60,000 nucleotides of DNA from Nymphaea colorata (taxonomy: Eukaryota; Streptophyta; Magnoliopsida; Nymphaeales; Nymphaeaceae). The notes beneath the pieces are model-generated. The model was not told the origin of the DNA and searched no databases. It saw only the letters and a list, made by a program, of their open reading frames with translations. Position numbers and translations under genes: made by a program. Positions 22,853-32,920 of this stretch are shown here, piece by piece (the first letter of the stretch is position 1; each line of letters begins with the position of its first letter). The stretch lies in NCBI RefSeq assembly GCF_008831285.2, contig NC_045147.1, positions 8,898,334 through 8,958,333 on the forward strand, written 5' to 3'.

Positions 22853-24721
22853 ATGCTGGCCTCTCTTTTGCTGAGCTCTTTTGCGCCTATCTCCGTCAAG
22901 CAGCAACAATCTCCATTCTCTCTTCTGTATCACAATTCCAGCAGCAGTAAATGGGAGGCGACCAAGAACGTTCTCGGCAGACGTCAGCTATTTTCTCGCA
23001 GAGTTGCAGTGCTGGAGACACCATATTCAGAAGAACCAAATACGAACCTCGTTTGCCGACCGAAACGGGTTGTTCATTGTTCCTTTAAGCAGTGTAGTGA
23101 TAACTATGATGCTGATTATGATGCGAATGTCGACGTTGATTTTGTTGCTTCGTTGCTTAGCTCCTGTTCTACCTATAGAGAGTGTCGACGTATTCACTCT
23201 TTCGTTGAGAAGGGATTCGGGAAGTCCGTTTTGTTCATATGGAACAATTTGATTTCCTTATATGTAAATTTTGGCAAACTGTGGGAGGCCCAAAAAGTGT
23301 TTGATGGAATGTCCGCAAGAAATGTTGTTTCCTGGACTGCGCTCATTGGTGGGTATACAAAAATTGGCCGACTGCAGGACGCATTTCGGCTTTTTAATGA
23401 GATGTTGGTGAATGGAATTCGTCCGAACGGTGCCACTTTTGTTTATGTGCTAAATGCTTGTGCTAGGTGCTCAGCTTTTGAACTTGGCAGTCAGGTTCAT
23501 GCTTGTGTTGTGAAAGGCAATTGGAGTAATGTGATTGTTGAAAGCGCGTTGGTCTACTTTTATGCGCAGAGTGGCAATCTAGCAGGAGCGGTTTCTGTGT
23601 ACGATAGGATGTCTAAGCGTGACGTTGTCTGTTGGACTACAATGATTGTTGCGTATGCACAAAGTGGGGATGGTGATAAGGCTATGGAAATGTTTAATGA
23701 CATTCTGTCCTCTGGTTTAAGACCAAATGAATTTACTGTTTGTAGCATTTTGAAGGTTTGTGGTGATATGAAGGCCTTGGATTGTGGTAGGCAACTTCAT
23801 GCTGCTGTGGTCAAGGGAATGTTTAAATATGATGTTTACGTGGGCAGTTCATTAGTGTCTATGTATGTAAAATGTGGTCAAGTGACAGATGCTAGAGTGA
23901 TATTCGATGGCATGCCAAAGAGGAACACCGTTACATGGACTTCTATGATTGCTGGATATGCTCAAAATGGGCTTGGAATTGAGGCCATAAGCTTGTTCAG
24001 GAGTATGAAAAGCCGCCGGATAATTGCCAACAGTTTGACCATTGTTAGCCTTCTTAGTGCTTGTGGGGCAGTTGGGTTGCTGCACCAGGGAAAGGAAGTT
24101 CATGCACAAATCCTAAAGAATACAATGCATAGCAACATATACGTGTGCAGCACACTTATTTGGTTTTACAGCAGATGTGGTGAATATGTTTACGGTTCAA
24201 GGGTGCTTGAGCTCATGCCTTCCCGGGATGTAATCTCATGGACTGCATTAATCTCTGGATGCAGCCGTCTAGGCTATGGATCTGAAGCTCTAAAATATTT
24301 GAATGATATGTTATGGGAAGGTGTAGAGCCAAATCAATTTACTTATTCAACTGCACTCAAAGCATGCACAAAGATAGAAGCTCTGAGGAAAGGAAAATGG
24401 ATCCATGCATCAGCGAACAAGAATGGATCTCTGTTAAATGTGTTTGTGGGCAGTGCCCTTATTGACATGTATGCCAAATGTGGTTGCGTGAATGATGCGT
24501 ATCAAGTCTTTGACAAATTGCCCAAGAAAAACGTTGTATCTTGGAATGCTCTTATTTTGGGATATGCAAGAAACGGGCTCTGCAAAGAAGCATTGAAACT
24601 CATGTACCGAATGGAAGCAGAAGGTATGAAAGTAGATGAGTTTGTCATCTCAGAGGTTCTAAATGCATGTGGGGAAGCTCAGTGGGAAAATGAATGCAAT
24701 AAATTACAATGCTTATCATAA
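22853..24721 (+). CDS. SEL1: PLS-class PPR protein, SEL1/PDM1-like (organelle RNA processing)
   Basis: Intronless gene for a pentatricopeptide-repeat protein of 622 aa. I chose the ATG at 22853; the open frame extends further upstream but only from a TTG. Residues 1-110 look like a chloroplast or mitochondrial transit region, rich in S, R and few acids until a D/Y-rich patch. From about residue 115 come PLS-type repeats in succession, with typical cores such as ALVYFYAQSGNLAGA, NEFTVCSILKVCG and GSALIDMYAKCGCVNDA. There is no E, E+ or DYW tail. Sequence and length recall Arabidopsis At4g18520 (SEL1/PDM1), a plastid protein lacking a DYW domain and needed for accD editing and rpoA transcript processing; that identity is from memory of the family. 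It is the only intact host gene seen and is boxed in by retroelements. No frameshift or internal stop. Confidence 0.9.
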   Translation: MLASLLLSSFAPISVKQQQSPFSLLYHNSSSSKWEATKNVLGRRQLFSRRVAVLETPYSEEPNTNLVCRPKRVVHCSFKQCSDNYDADYDANVDVDFVASLLSSCSTYRECRRIHSFVEKGFGKSVLFIWNNLISLYVNFGKLWEAQKVFDGMSARNVVSWTALIGGYTKIGRLQDAFRLFNEMLVNGIRPNGATFVYVLNACARCSAFELGSQVHACVVKGNWSNVIVESALVYFYAQSGNLAGAVSVYDRMSKRDVVCWTTMIVAYAQSGDGDKAMEMFNDILSSGLRPNEFTVCSILKVCGDMKALDCGRQLHAAVVKGMFKYDVYVGSSLVSMYVKCGQVTDARVIFDGMPKRNTVTWTSMIAGYAQNGLGIEAISLFRSMKSRRIIANSLTIVSLLSACGAVGLLHQGKEVHAQILKNTMHSNIYVCSTLIWFYSRCGEYVYGSRVLELMPSRDVISWTALISGCSRLGYGSEALKYLNDMLWEGVEPNQFTYSTALKACTKIEALRKGKWIHASANKNGSLLNVFVGSALIDMYAKCGCVNDAYQVFDKLPKKNVVSWNALILGYARNGLCKEALKLMYRMEAEGMKVDEFVISEVLNACGEAQWENECNKLQCLS

Positions 24722-25777
24722 GGTTTCCATCTCCACATTTTCTTTGTCTGCTTACAAAGTAATTTGAGCAATAAGTTGCTGAGACATTTCATCGCAAGTG
24801 CTGAATGTGGTTCCTATTTGGTCCTGTCTCATTTTATACTCATTTATATTAAAAAAAGTTTAGCCTTACAAATCCGCTCGTTCAACCGTTGGAGCATTCC
24901 ACTTATAATGCAGCTAGCAGAATCTGTCCTGAAGCCATCATTATACTGCTATATCTTCTGCAAGTACGGTGTTTACTCCCAAATATCCTCTTTTTGTAGT
25001 GATTTCTTCACCATAACTCGGCATTTTGGAGGGTGAAGATCTAAGTTGCTCTGCTTGCAAGACAAAGTAAACCTCTAATACTGGTAACCCGTTGTCACTT
25101 CTGAGATTGTATAGCTTATGCCTCTCATTTAGCTACAACATCAGGTGCTCTTTTATGTTCTTCTCTGGTTCTGATTACATGACAGCTATTTACTATGATT
25201 GATGTGCCGACATTAAATTTATAATGTCAGGAGCTTGTCCTTCTGTATACTAGCAATAATGGAAACTCGAGAGAGAGAGAGAGATTATCTAATCCCATAC
25301 TTGCAGCCACATGCCCGTGACAAGTATCTCTGATCAGCCACTGATTTTCTGTGCTTCTATATCATGAGACTTCGTGTACCTATAATAGATCAAACTTTTT
25401 ATTTTGTCTGAATCTCGTGTACTATGTAAAATTGCAAGAATGTTCAGATGTTTGAACAGCAAGTGTCATGCGAGTCAATCTATGTAGAGTAGCTTGAATC
25501 GACCAAAGTCTTTGGAAATGGTAATTTCTTATTAAGAAAATATTTTATCAATAGAAAGGTTCTTTTCTACACAATTTAGATTGTGCTCCCATTCTCTTTT
25601 TTGCATTAATTACTGACAAAGGTCGATTGGTGTGTTCAGCGACTACAAACAAGAAAGTCTACCAAGGATAAAGGTAAAGATCAGACAATATAAGTGTAGA
25701 AGACTGCAATATGGAACGAGAGCAAATAGAGAAAAGAGGAAACAGAATACAGAGCAACAGAGAGTTGCAGAGAAAAA
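24722..25777. other. 3' flank of the PPR gene, no gene recognised
   Basis: Probably the 3' UTR followed by intergenic DNA. Contains a (GA)8 tract at about 25269-25284. A short plus-strand open frame at 24764-25036 has no recognisable domain and starts only from a non-ATG codon, so I do not call it a gene. Confidence 0.5.
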
Positions 25778-25988
25778 TGTTGGCTCAAAAAGTAGACAGT
25801 AATAAATGGATATATTTATATGACTGATATTTTATCCGTTTAATTTATAGATATTACAAAATTCAATAAAATCATAATCCAAAGGTATAACAGACTGAAA
25901 TACGATTCTATGATGATTCTATACTCCAACTTCTGTGCAATAGAAGCTTCTATTGTTAATTACAAATTTCTGGACTTCTTTTCTTACA
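25778..25988 (-). repeat. Putative 3' LTR of copia element G
   Basis: On the minus strand it begins TGTAAGAAAAG directly after the polypurine tract TTTGAGGGGGAG and appears to end in GCCAACA at 25778, giving about 211 bp. The PPT side is firm; the far end is chosen by the CA rule alone, because the 5' LTR of this element is not in the window. Confidence 0.55.
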
Positions 25989-27734
25989 CTCCCCCTCAAA
26001 TTAGGAGCAAAAAACTAGAATTCCCAGTTTGTGCTTGAGCATTAAAAATTGGTCCTTAGCCAATGCCTTAGCGAGCAGGTTTGCAGTTTGTAAGTTTATT
26101 GAAACATGAGCAGCCTGAATGATCGCAGCCTTGATATAGTCTTGAATTACATGGCAGTCAATCTCTATGTGTTCCATACGCTCATGCAACGCAGCATTGG
26201 CTGCAATATGCACCGTAACTTTGTTATCATAATACAGTTCAACATGAGCAGAATGAGAAACTTTTTAAGTCTGACAAGAATGATTTCAACCATAATATTT
26301 CACATGTTGCATTGGCCATTGAACGATATTCAACCTTTGGACACGACCTCAAGATTGCTTGTTGTTTCTTAGTCTTCCATGAAATTAAATTCCTCCCTAA
26401 GTATGTGCAATATTCAGGTACTGACCACCTAATTTCCTCACATGTTGTCCAGTCAACGTCGCAGATCCTTTTGTTTGTAGCTGATTTTACAACATTATCC
26501 CCTAGCCTGGATTTTTTTTCAGACATCTTATAACACGCATTGAGCATTCATGTTGAGACTGGTTCTGGGATTTTTGCATAAATCAGTTTAGAATATGAAC
26601 AATGTACATGATATCAGGCTGAGTTATTGTAAGATGGATCAGATGGCCAACTATACGATGGTAACTCGAAGGATTTTTCAACATTTCACCATCTGAGCTT
26701 GTGGGGCTTTGATACTATCCCATTAGCATCTCAGTTGGTTTCGGGTTCAAGTAACATGTTTCTTCAATGATATTCAAAACATATTTACGCTGAGAAAGAT
26801 AGACACCTTCTTTAGATCTTTCTAACTGAATATCCAAAAAGTACTTCAGATTACCTAAGTCTTGCATATGAAATGTGTTGTTGAGGTATTTATTGAACTT
26901 GTCTATGTGACTCTCTTTGTTGCGTGCCATAATTAGGTCAGCAACATTAGTCTATGACTGCTATGATGACATTTCCTTCATTGTATGTGAAAAGAGAGTA
27001 ATCTACCTTGGACTCCTTGAATCCATAATTGGTTAGTGCTGTAGAGAACTTCTGAAACCAATTTCTAGGCACTTGTTATAAAGATTTATTCAACTTGCAT
27101 ACTTTTGTCTCCCTCTCACTATCATGCCCAAGTGAAAGAATCATGTACACTGGTTCATGTAAATCTCTGCATAAAAATTCATTATATACATTCATTTGAT
27201 ACACAACCCAATTGTATACGGCAATTGAAATTAAGCATCTTAATGTTACAAGTTTTGCAACTGGAGTGAATATTTTGTGGTAATCTAGTCCTTCAATTTG
27301 CGCATACCTTTCTCCATGAGATGCACATTATACCTCTCTATTGAGCCATCAACCATGTACTTGATTTCATAATCCATTTATAGTTGATAGGAGCGACATC
27401 AGGAGGGCATTGAATGATGACCAGACTTTATTTTGCTCAAGAGCCATAATTTCTATAGCCTTGGGTAGTGGCAGCACTAAAAATTTTTGGAGAGGGCACT
27501 CTTCACTGATTTTCATATTTGATGGGACACTCATGTACACAACATAGAAAATATTTAAAGATATTAACTTGAAAATAAAGAAACCTTGAGGGGCTGGTGT
27601 TGGCAACTATCCACACCAGCCCATCTACGGCTCCACCTCTGGCCTTGACTTGTTGCCAAGAAATGTTTTGCTTAGCTTCAATATAGGAAGATGGTTCAGA
27701 ATTTTGAGAGGAGAATGATTTATATGATGGAGTA
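25989..27734 (-). pseudogene. Copia element G, RT and RNase H remnant
   Basis: Broken 3' half of a copia pol. On the minus strand: PLPKAIEIMALEQNKVWSS near 27400-27480 (start of RT); VYMILSLGHD near 27130-27160; DLGNLKYFLDIQLERSKEGV and LSQRKYVLNIIEET within 26715-26930; LGRNLISWKTKKQ near 26370-26410 and VEYRSMANATCEILWLKSFL (26239-26547); then EHIEIDCHVI and AKALAKDQF (26001-26213). The YVDD box is lost. Many frameshifts and stops. Its last codons run into the polypurine tract at 25989. Confidence 0.85.
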
Positions 27735-27899
27735 TGATAAGATTAGAAAGAATAATATTTGTTTAACCTCGAAATCTGCCCTAACTCCTCTTTATATAGA
27801 CTAGAGGAGAGAGAGAAGTTACAAGAGAACCATCTAAAGGAAAAGTTATTACAAAAGTACCCTCTTAAACCTAAAACTGAATATAAACACATCTTAACA
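27735..27899 (-). repeat. Element F 3' LTR
   Basis: 165 bp. On the minus strand it starts TGTTAAGATGTG and ends TCTTATCA. The polypurine tract CTTGAGGGGGAG (27900-27911) abuts it. It differs from the 5' LTR at two sites: TTTGTTTAA against TTTGATTAA, and GAGAGAAG against GAGAAAAG. Confidence 0.95.
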
Positions 27900-27906
27900 C
27901 TCCCCC

Positions 27907-30900
27907 TCAAGTTGGAGCGTATATGTCAAATAGGCTCAACTTGGAACAGCAGCTTTGGAATGGTCCCCTTGCAAGAGCCTTAGTAAAGATATCAGCTGTT
28001 TGCCCTGTAGTTGAAATGTGTGAGGTACTTACAAACCCTTTTTGAATCATGTCTTTGGTATAGTGACAATCTACTTCAACATGCTTGGTTCTTTCATGAA
28101 AAGCCGGATTATTAGCAATAAACAGTGCAGCTTTGTTATCACATAACAGTTGCATAGGAAGAGGCACTTCGACAGTAAGATCCAACATCAGAGATCTAAC
28201 CCACATAACTTCAGCAGTACCCTGAGCCATAGCTCTATACTCAGATTCTGCACTTGATCTGGCAACCACAGTTTGCTTCTTACTCTTCCATGTAACCAAG
28301 TTGGATCCAATAAACACACAAAATCCAGTAGTGGATTTTCTGTCCGAGGGGCATCCTGCATAGTCGGCATCAACATACACAGATATAGTGAGTGAGGTAC
28401 CATTCTGAAAGAAGAGTCCCGTTCCTGGTGAATTCTTTAGATACCTAAGAATCATCATAGCAGCATCCCAATGAACTTTCTTGGGCTTATCCATAAATTG
28501 ACTCACTCTGCTAACAGCATAGGCAATGTCAGGTCGAGTAACAGTGATGTATAGGAGCTTCCCAACAATCCCTCTATACTGTCTCGCATCAACATCTTCA
28601 GTATCATCATCATACAAGCGGGTATTGATATCCATAGGCGTGGATGCAGGACGACACCCCCGCATCCCTGTCTCTTGCAAAACATCAGTAACGTATTTCC
28701 TCTGGCACATGATAAGGCCCTTTTGATTTCTGGCAAACTCAATACCGAGGAAATAACGTAGTTCACCAAGGTCCTTGGTGACAAAGTGTTGTCCAAGGAC
28801 ATCCTTGATGTTGGAAATCCCCTGATCATCATCCCCTGTAACAATGATATCATCAACATAGACAAGAACTATCACCGTACCTGTAGAAGTCTTCTTGACA
28901 AAGAGGGAATGGTCGGCCGAAGAGCGTCTGAAGCCCTCATTCTCAATATTCTCTGACAATTTCTGAAACCAAGCTCGAGGACTCTGTTTCAAACCATAAA
29001 TCGCCTTTCGCAATCTGCACACTTTCTGACACTCCCCCTCAGCAACAAACCCTGGTGGTTGCTGCATATACACTTCTTCATGTAAGTCACCATAGAGAAA
29101 GGCATTTTTGACATCAAGCTGTGATAGAGACCAATTCTTGCTGACGGCCACAGCAAGGAGAATCCGTAAAGAAGCATGTCGTGCCACAGGAGAGAAGGTA
29201 TCATAATAATAAACCCCATAAGTTTGGGTATAGCCTTTTGCAACCAGACGAGCCTTATATCTGTCAATGCTGCCATCCGCTCTGTATTTGATAGTAAAGA
29301 CCCATCTGCAACCAACAATGGCTGCATCAGCTGAAGGAGTAACAAGTGTCCAGGTGCCTCTAGACTGAAGAGCATCCATCTCTTCTTGCATAGCTGCGGC
29401 CCATTTGGGATCAGAGAGAGCATCCATGGGATTCTGTGGAAGAGCAATAGCCGACAACCCCTTTACAAACTGTCGGTACATAGGGGTGAGTCTATCCATG
29501 GATAAATGACCAGAGATAGGATGCAAAGTGCAACTGCGTTTGCCTTTCCTTTGAGCAATGGGCATATCAAGTTCATGAGGAGCATGAACATGCTCGTGAC
29601 ATTCTCCTATGTCATCATTACATAAAAAATTGTCAGTTGAGTTTGTGTCAGGAATTACCTTGGGCTTGCTGGGTGAAGGCACAGGTGCACATGGAACAGG
29701 CGCAACAGGTTTAGTACGACGTTGGTAGACAGCCCCAAAACGTGGATCTACTGGTTTTGGACAACTCATGAGAGGTAGAGGAAAATGGACTTCATCATTC
29801 AATTCAGGCGCCCTTAATTGAGTTCCATTGGGGGAGAAGAAAGAGGTTGATTCAAAAAATGTAACATCAGCACTCACGTAATACCGACGAGTAGAAGGAT
29901 CATAACATCGATATCCCTTTTGAGTGCGGGAATAACCAACAAAGATCGTTTTGATGGCCCGAGGAGACAACTTATCTCGCCCAGGACCAAGCAACTGAAC
30001 AAAGGCAACACATCCAAAAACACGAGGTGGAACAGAAAACAAGTCTCTGTCAGGAAAGAGGACAGAGATAGGAATAAGGTCTCCCAACACAGATGACGGC
30101 ATACGGTTAATAAGATAGCATGCTGTGAGAACAGCATCTCCCCAGTAAGAATGGGGAACATGGCTATGTATGATAATGGTTCTGGCAACATCAAGAATAT
30201 GACGGTGTTTCCGTTCAGCAACCCCATTTTGTTGGGAGGTATAGGCACAAGAGGTTTGGTGGATGATACCCTTATCCCTGAAAAATTGTTCTAAAGAGGA
30301 AGCACAGAACTCAAGAGCATTGTCAGAGCGCACAATTTTGACACAAGTATCAAACTGAGTCAGAATTTCATTGATAAAATTTTTGATTACATGACCCACT
30401 TCAGATTTATGCTTCATAAGAAAAACCCAACTAACACGACTATGGTCATCGACAGCAACAAGATAATATCGATGACCTTGAAGATCAGGTGTACGACTCA
30501 GACCCCAAACATCAAAATGAAGTAACTCAAACACAGAATGGCTACTTCTACTGGGCCGCGGAGGAAAGGATGACCGATGGTGCTTGCCCAACTGACAAGA
30601 CTCGCATTGGAAAGAAGACTTAGGAGACAGCTGAGGAAGAACATGCAGCAGTTTCGGAAACGGTAGATGTCCAAAACGTAAATGCCAAGTATAAGCCGAG
30701 GATGAGGACGACCCTGCAGAGGTAGACCCAGCAAAGGGAAAGGGATGCACTAGCCTGTAAAGACCTCCCTGTTCACGGCCACTGCCAATCACCCTGCCCG
30801 TCAGTATATCCTGAAACACAAGAGAAGAGGAGTCAAATATCGCACGACAGTTTAAATCTCTGGTAATCTGACTGATAGACAGTAGGCTATGTGGGAATTC

Positions 30901-32130
30901 TGGTGCATGAAGAACATGTTGCAACGACAATGATGAAGTAAGTTGGACCTCTCCATGTCCAACAACTGGAGAATATTTGCCATCTGCTAGAATAACCGAG
31001 CGACCAGGTGGAGTAGGGACATAAGAAGTAAACTGGGCCTTGTCTCCACAGAGATGGGTCGATGCACCCGAATCAATGAGCCAATCTGTAGTGTCAGTAG
31101 CAGGAGTATAGTCAGAATACATACCAGATGAAGACGCACTGGCAGCAGTAGTGATAGTAGAGGTGGTCGGATCAGGAGCTTGTTGAGTTCTATCACCAAT
31201 CAAGTTTCTCAACTGAGAGATAATATCATCTGCACGTAAATCACTGGAGGAAACAGTATGCTGAGGCTTAGGCTGCTCTGGAGAATCAGTAAATACAGTC
31301 TGATTTGCAACAGCTGGACGACCATGTTTCTGCCAACACTTATCCACAGTGTGACCAATGCGATGACAAAACTGACATACTGGGCGCGAAGTGGTATTGC
31401 CACGACCACGGTATCCTCGTCCTCTGGCAAAGAGGGACCCACCTCTGCCACGAGTAGCAAGCATAGCAGAAGTGGTATCAAGAACAGTCGACGCAGGGAT
31501 TGGAATTCTGCTTAGCCTACTATAAGCCTCATCAATAGGAGGAATCGAGGGACTAGTGAGCATCTGATTCTTTGCTGATTCATAAACAGAGTCTAATCCA
31601 GAGAGAAATACCCCTACCATAAGCATATCTCTATATGCCTTTTGTTGTTCACACTTACATGCAGGAAAGTAGCTATTTAGTCTCTCAAACATGGACTTGA
31701 GACTAGAATAATAAGTATGAAGAGGTCGACCATCTTGTCGCATCTGATGAATATCATGATGAAGCTGCATAATTCTTGTTTCATTCCTTGCTTGTGAATA
31801 GGTGGCTGCAAGGGAATCCCACATATCCTTTGCACTTTCCTTATGCAAGACTTCATTTGCAATGTCTTGAGAAAGAGTACCAACAATCCATACCATAACC
31901 AACAAATTATCTTTAAACCAAGTAGTATATTTGCCTACCTTCTGTACGGGCTCGGGCTCCAATATGAGATGTTCCTTCTCATGAGCGATCAAGGTTCTTT
32001 TTACTTGCATGGCCCACATCTCGTAATTTCCCCCTTCCATTTTGGTGATAATGCTAGAAAATGGGGAACTCTTCATCTCTCCCGACGATGCAAAGGAAGA
32101 GGTATTAGCTCCACTGCTAATTTCAGACAT
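27907..32130 (-). CDS. Element F gag-pol polyprotein (intact)
   Basis: A single 1,407-aa frame from an ATG at 32130. It encodes everything a copia element needs to reverse-transcribe and integrate its RNA. Gag is at about 30-250, with an RGG-like stretch at 227-244 and a CCHC knuckle with C252, C255, H260, C265. Protease has DSG at 353-355. Integrase has zinc ligands H483, H488, C509, C512 and catalytic D540, D603, E639. RT has YVDD at 1091-1094. RNase H is near the C-terminus, with VDADYAG and CDNKAA. The protein ends FDIYAPT just before the LTR, unlike A, B, C and E where it runs into the LTR. No stop or frameshift. Gag and protease resemble those of element D more than those of A, so F and D look like the same lineage. 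Confidence 0.97.
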   Translation of the reverse strand: MSEISSGANTSSFASSGEMKSSPFSSIITKMEGGNYEMWAMQVKRTLIAHEKEHLILEPEPVQKVGKYTTWFKDNLLVMVWIVGTLSQDIANEVLHKESAKDMWDSLAATYSQARNETRIMQLHHDIHQMRQDGRPLHTYYSSLKSMFERLNSYFPACKCEQQKAYRDMLMVGVFLSGLDSVYESAKNQMLTSPSIPPIDEAYSRLSRIPIPASTVLDTTSAMLATRGRGGSLFARGRGYRGRGNTTSRPVCQFCHRIGHTVDKCWQKHGRPAVANQTVFTDSPEQPKPQHTVSSSDLRADDIISQLRNLIGDRTQQAPDPTTSTITTAASASSSGMYSDYTPATDTTDWLIDSGASTHLCGDKAQFTSYVPTPPGRSVILADGKYSPVVGHGEVQLTSSLSLQHVLHAPEFPHSLLSISQITRDLNCRAIFDSSSLVFQDILTGRVIGSGREQGGLYRLVHPFPFAGSTSAGSSSSSAYTWHLRFGHLPFPKLLHVLPQLSPKSSFQCESCQLGKHHRSSFPPRPSRSSHSVFELLHFDVWGLSRTPDLQGHRYYLVAVDDHSRVSWVFLMKHKSEVGHVIKNFINEILTQFDTCVKIVRSDNALEFCASSLEQFFRDKGIIHQTSCAYTSQQNGVAERKHRHILDVARTIIIHSHVPHSYWGDAVLTACYLINRMPSSVLGDLIPISVLFPDRDLFSVPPRVFGCVAFVQLLGPGRDKLSPRAIKTIFVGYSRTQKGYRCYDPSTRRYYVSADVTFFESTSFFSPNGTQLRAPELNDEVHFPLPLMSCPKPVDPRFGAVYQRRTKPVAPVPCAPVPSPSKPKVIPDTNSTDNFLCNDDIGECHEHVHAPHELDMPIAQRKGKRSCTLHPISGHLSMDRLTPMYRQFVKGLSAIALPQNPMDALSDPKWAAAMQEEMDALQSRGTWTLVTPSADAAIVGCRWVFTIKYRADGSIDRYKARLVAKGYTQTYGVYYYDTFSPVARHASLRILLAVAVSKNWSLSQLDVKNAFLYGDLHEEVYMQQPPGFVAEGECQKVCRLRKAIYGLKQSPRAWFQKLSENIENEGFRRSSADHSLFVKKTSTGTVIVLVYVDDIIVTGDDDQGISNIKDVLGQHFVTKDLGELRYFLGIEFARNQKGLIMCQRKYVTDVLQETGMRGCRPASTPMDINTRLYDDDTEDVDARQYRGIVGKLLYITVTRPDIAYAVSRVSQFMDKPKKVHWDAAMMILRYLKNSPGTGLFFQNGTSLTISVYVDADYAGCPSDRKSTTGFCVFIGSNLVTWKSKKQTVVARSSAESEYRAMAQGTAEVMWVRSLMLDLTVEVPLPMQLLCDNKAALFIANNPAFHERTKHVEVDCHYTKDMIQKGFVSTSHISTTGQTADIFTKALARGPFQSCCSKLSLFDIYAPT

Positions 32131-32737
32131 CTTTCAACACAAAGGAGGACACCGAGCCACGGAATAAGAAGTGCAGGCAACAAGGAATTTAATCAGATAT
32201 GTAAAGACAACATGCTGATCATCGAGCAATAGCAGTCAAACGCACGAAGTAATCCATAAGGCTGATCGGCTGGAACGAAGCTGACAATGCTGATCAGACA
32301 CAAGCCGACGAAGAAGAATGAAGAGAGATACCAGAGACGACAGCGAAGCAGCGGTGGCAGGCAGCGGCGGAGCAGCGGTGGAGAGCAGCTACGGTGCAGG
32401 GCAGCAGCGAAGCAGCGGCGGTGCAGAGATGCTGCGAGAGCAGGCAGAAACGACGGGCGAAGATGGGCGGAGATGGCAGCGACGGGCGGAGATGCTGCGA
32501 GACGCGAGCAGGCAGCGGCGGGCGAGGACGCGAGCCGGTGGCGGCGGGCGATGCTGTGGCGAGACGCGAGCAAGCGGCGGCAGGCGATGACGCTAGGGCG
32601 ATGATGGTCGTGGTCAGGCGGCTAAGATGACAGCAATGGCTGGCGGAGGCGTCGGGCAGAGGAAGCGCAGCGATGGGCGCGGTCGGGCAGCGGGTTGCGC
32701 CGCTCAATCGGCGCGCCGAGGAGGAGGAGACGGCTGC
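32131..32737 (-). other. Element F leader, GC-rich and repetitive
   Basis: Untranslated leader between primer-binding site and ATG. Bases 32330-32720 are very GC-rich and built from repeated AGCAGCGGC, GGCGGGCGA, ATGCTGCGAGA and GACGCGAGCA words, in sharp contrast to the AT-rich element. Long open frames on both strands here are compositional artefacts. Confidence 0.8.
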
Positions 32738-32750
32738 AGCTCTGATACCA
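32738..32750 (-). other. Element F primer-binding site
   Basis: The minus strand reads TGGTATCAGAGCT immediately after the 5' LTR, complementary to the 3' end of plant initiator tRNA-Met, as usual for copia elements. Confidence 0.95.
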
Positions 32751-32915
32751 TGATAAGATTAGAAAGAATAATATTTGATTAACCTCGAAATCTGCCCTAA
32801 CTCCTCTTTATATAGACTAGAGGAGAGAGAAAAGTTACAAGAGAACCATCTAAAGGAAAAGTTATTACAAAAGTACCCTCTTAAACCTAAAACTGAATAT
32901 AAACACATCTTAACA
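32751..32915 (-). repeat. Element F 5' LTR
   Basis: 165 bp, the partner of 27735-27899. On the minus strand it starts TGTTAAGATGTG and ends TCTTATCA next to the primer-binding site. Confidence 0.95.
32806..32815 (-). promoter_or_regulatory. Element F TATA box
   Basis: The minus strand reads CTATATAAAG inside the 5' LTR, followed by AGGAGTTAGGGC. A good plant TATA box at the expected U3/R position. Confidence 0.7.
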
Positions 32916-32920
32916 GAGTA

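Larger units (their letters stand above)
27735..32915 (-). mobile_element. Complete Ty1/copia element F
   Basis: Full-length copia element. LTRs 27735-27899 and 32751-32915 are both 165 bp, with 2 differences by eye. The 5-bp target duplication GAGTA occurs at 27730-27734 and 32916-32920. A Met-i primer-binding site, a GC-rich leader, one intact 1,407-codon gag-pol frame and a polypurine tract are present. It is inserted into the coding remnant of element G. Structurally it could be active. Confidence 0.97.

Noticed and set aside
32193-32707. Long A/P/R/S-rich open frames on both strands in GC-rich leaders (also 50789-51361 and 56513-56967)
   Set aside because: They overlap in several frames of GC-rich repeats where stop codons are rare, and show no domain or starts consistent between elements.
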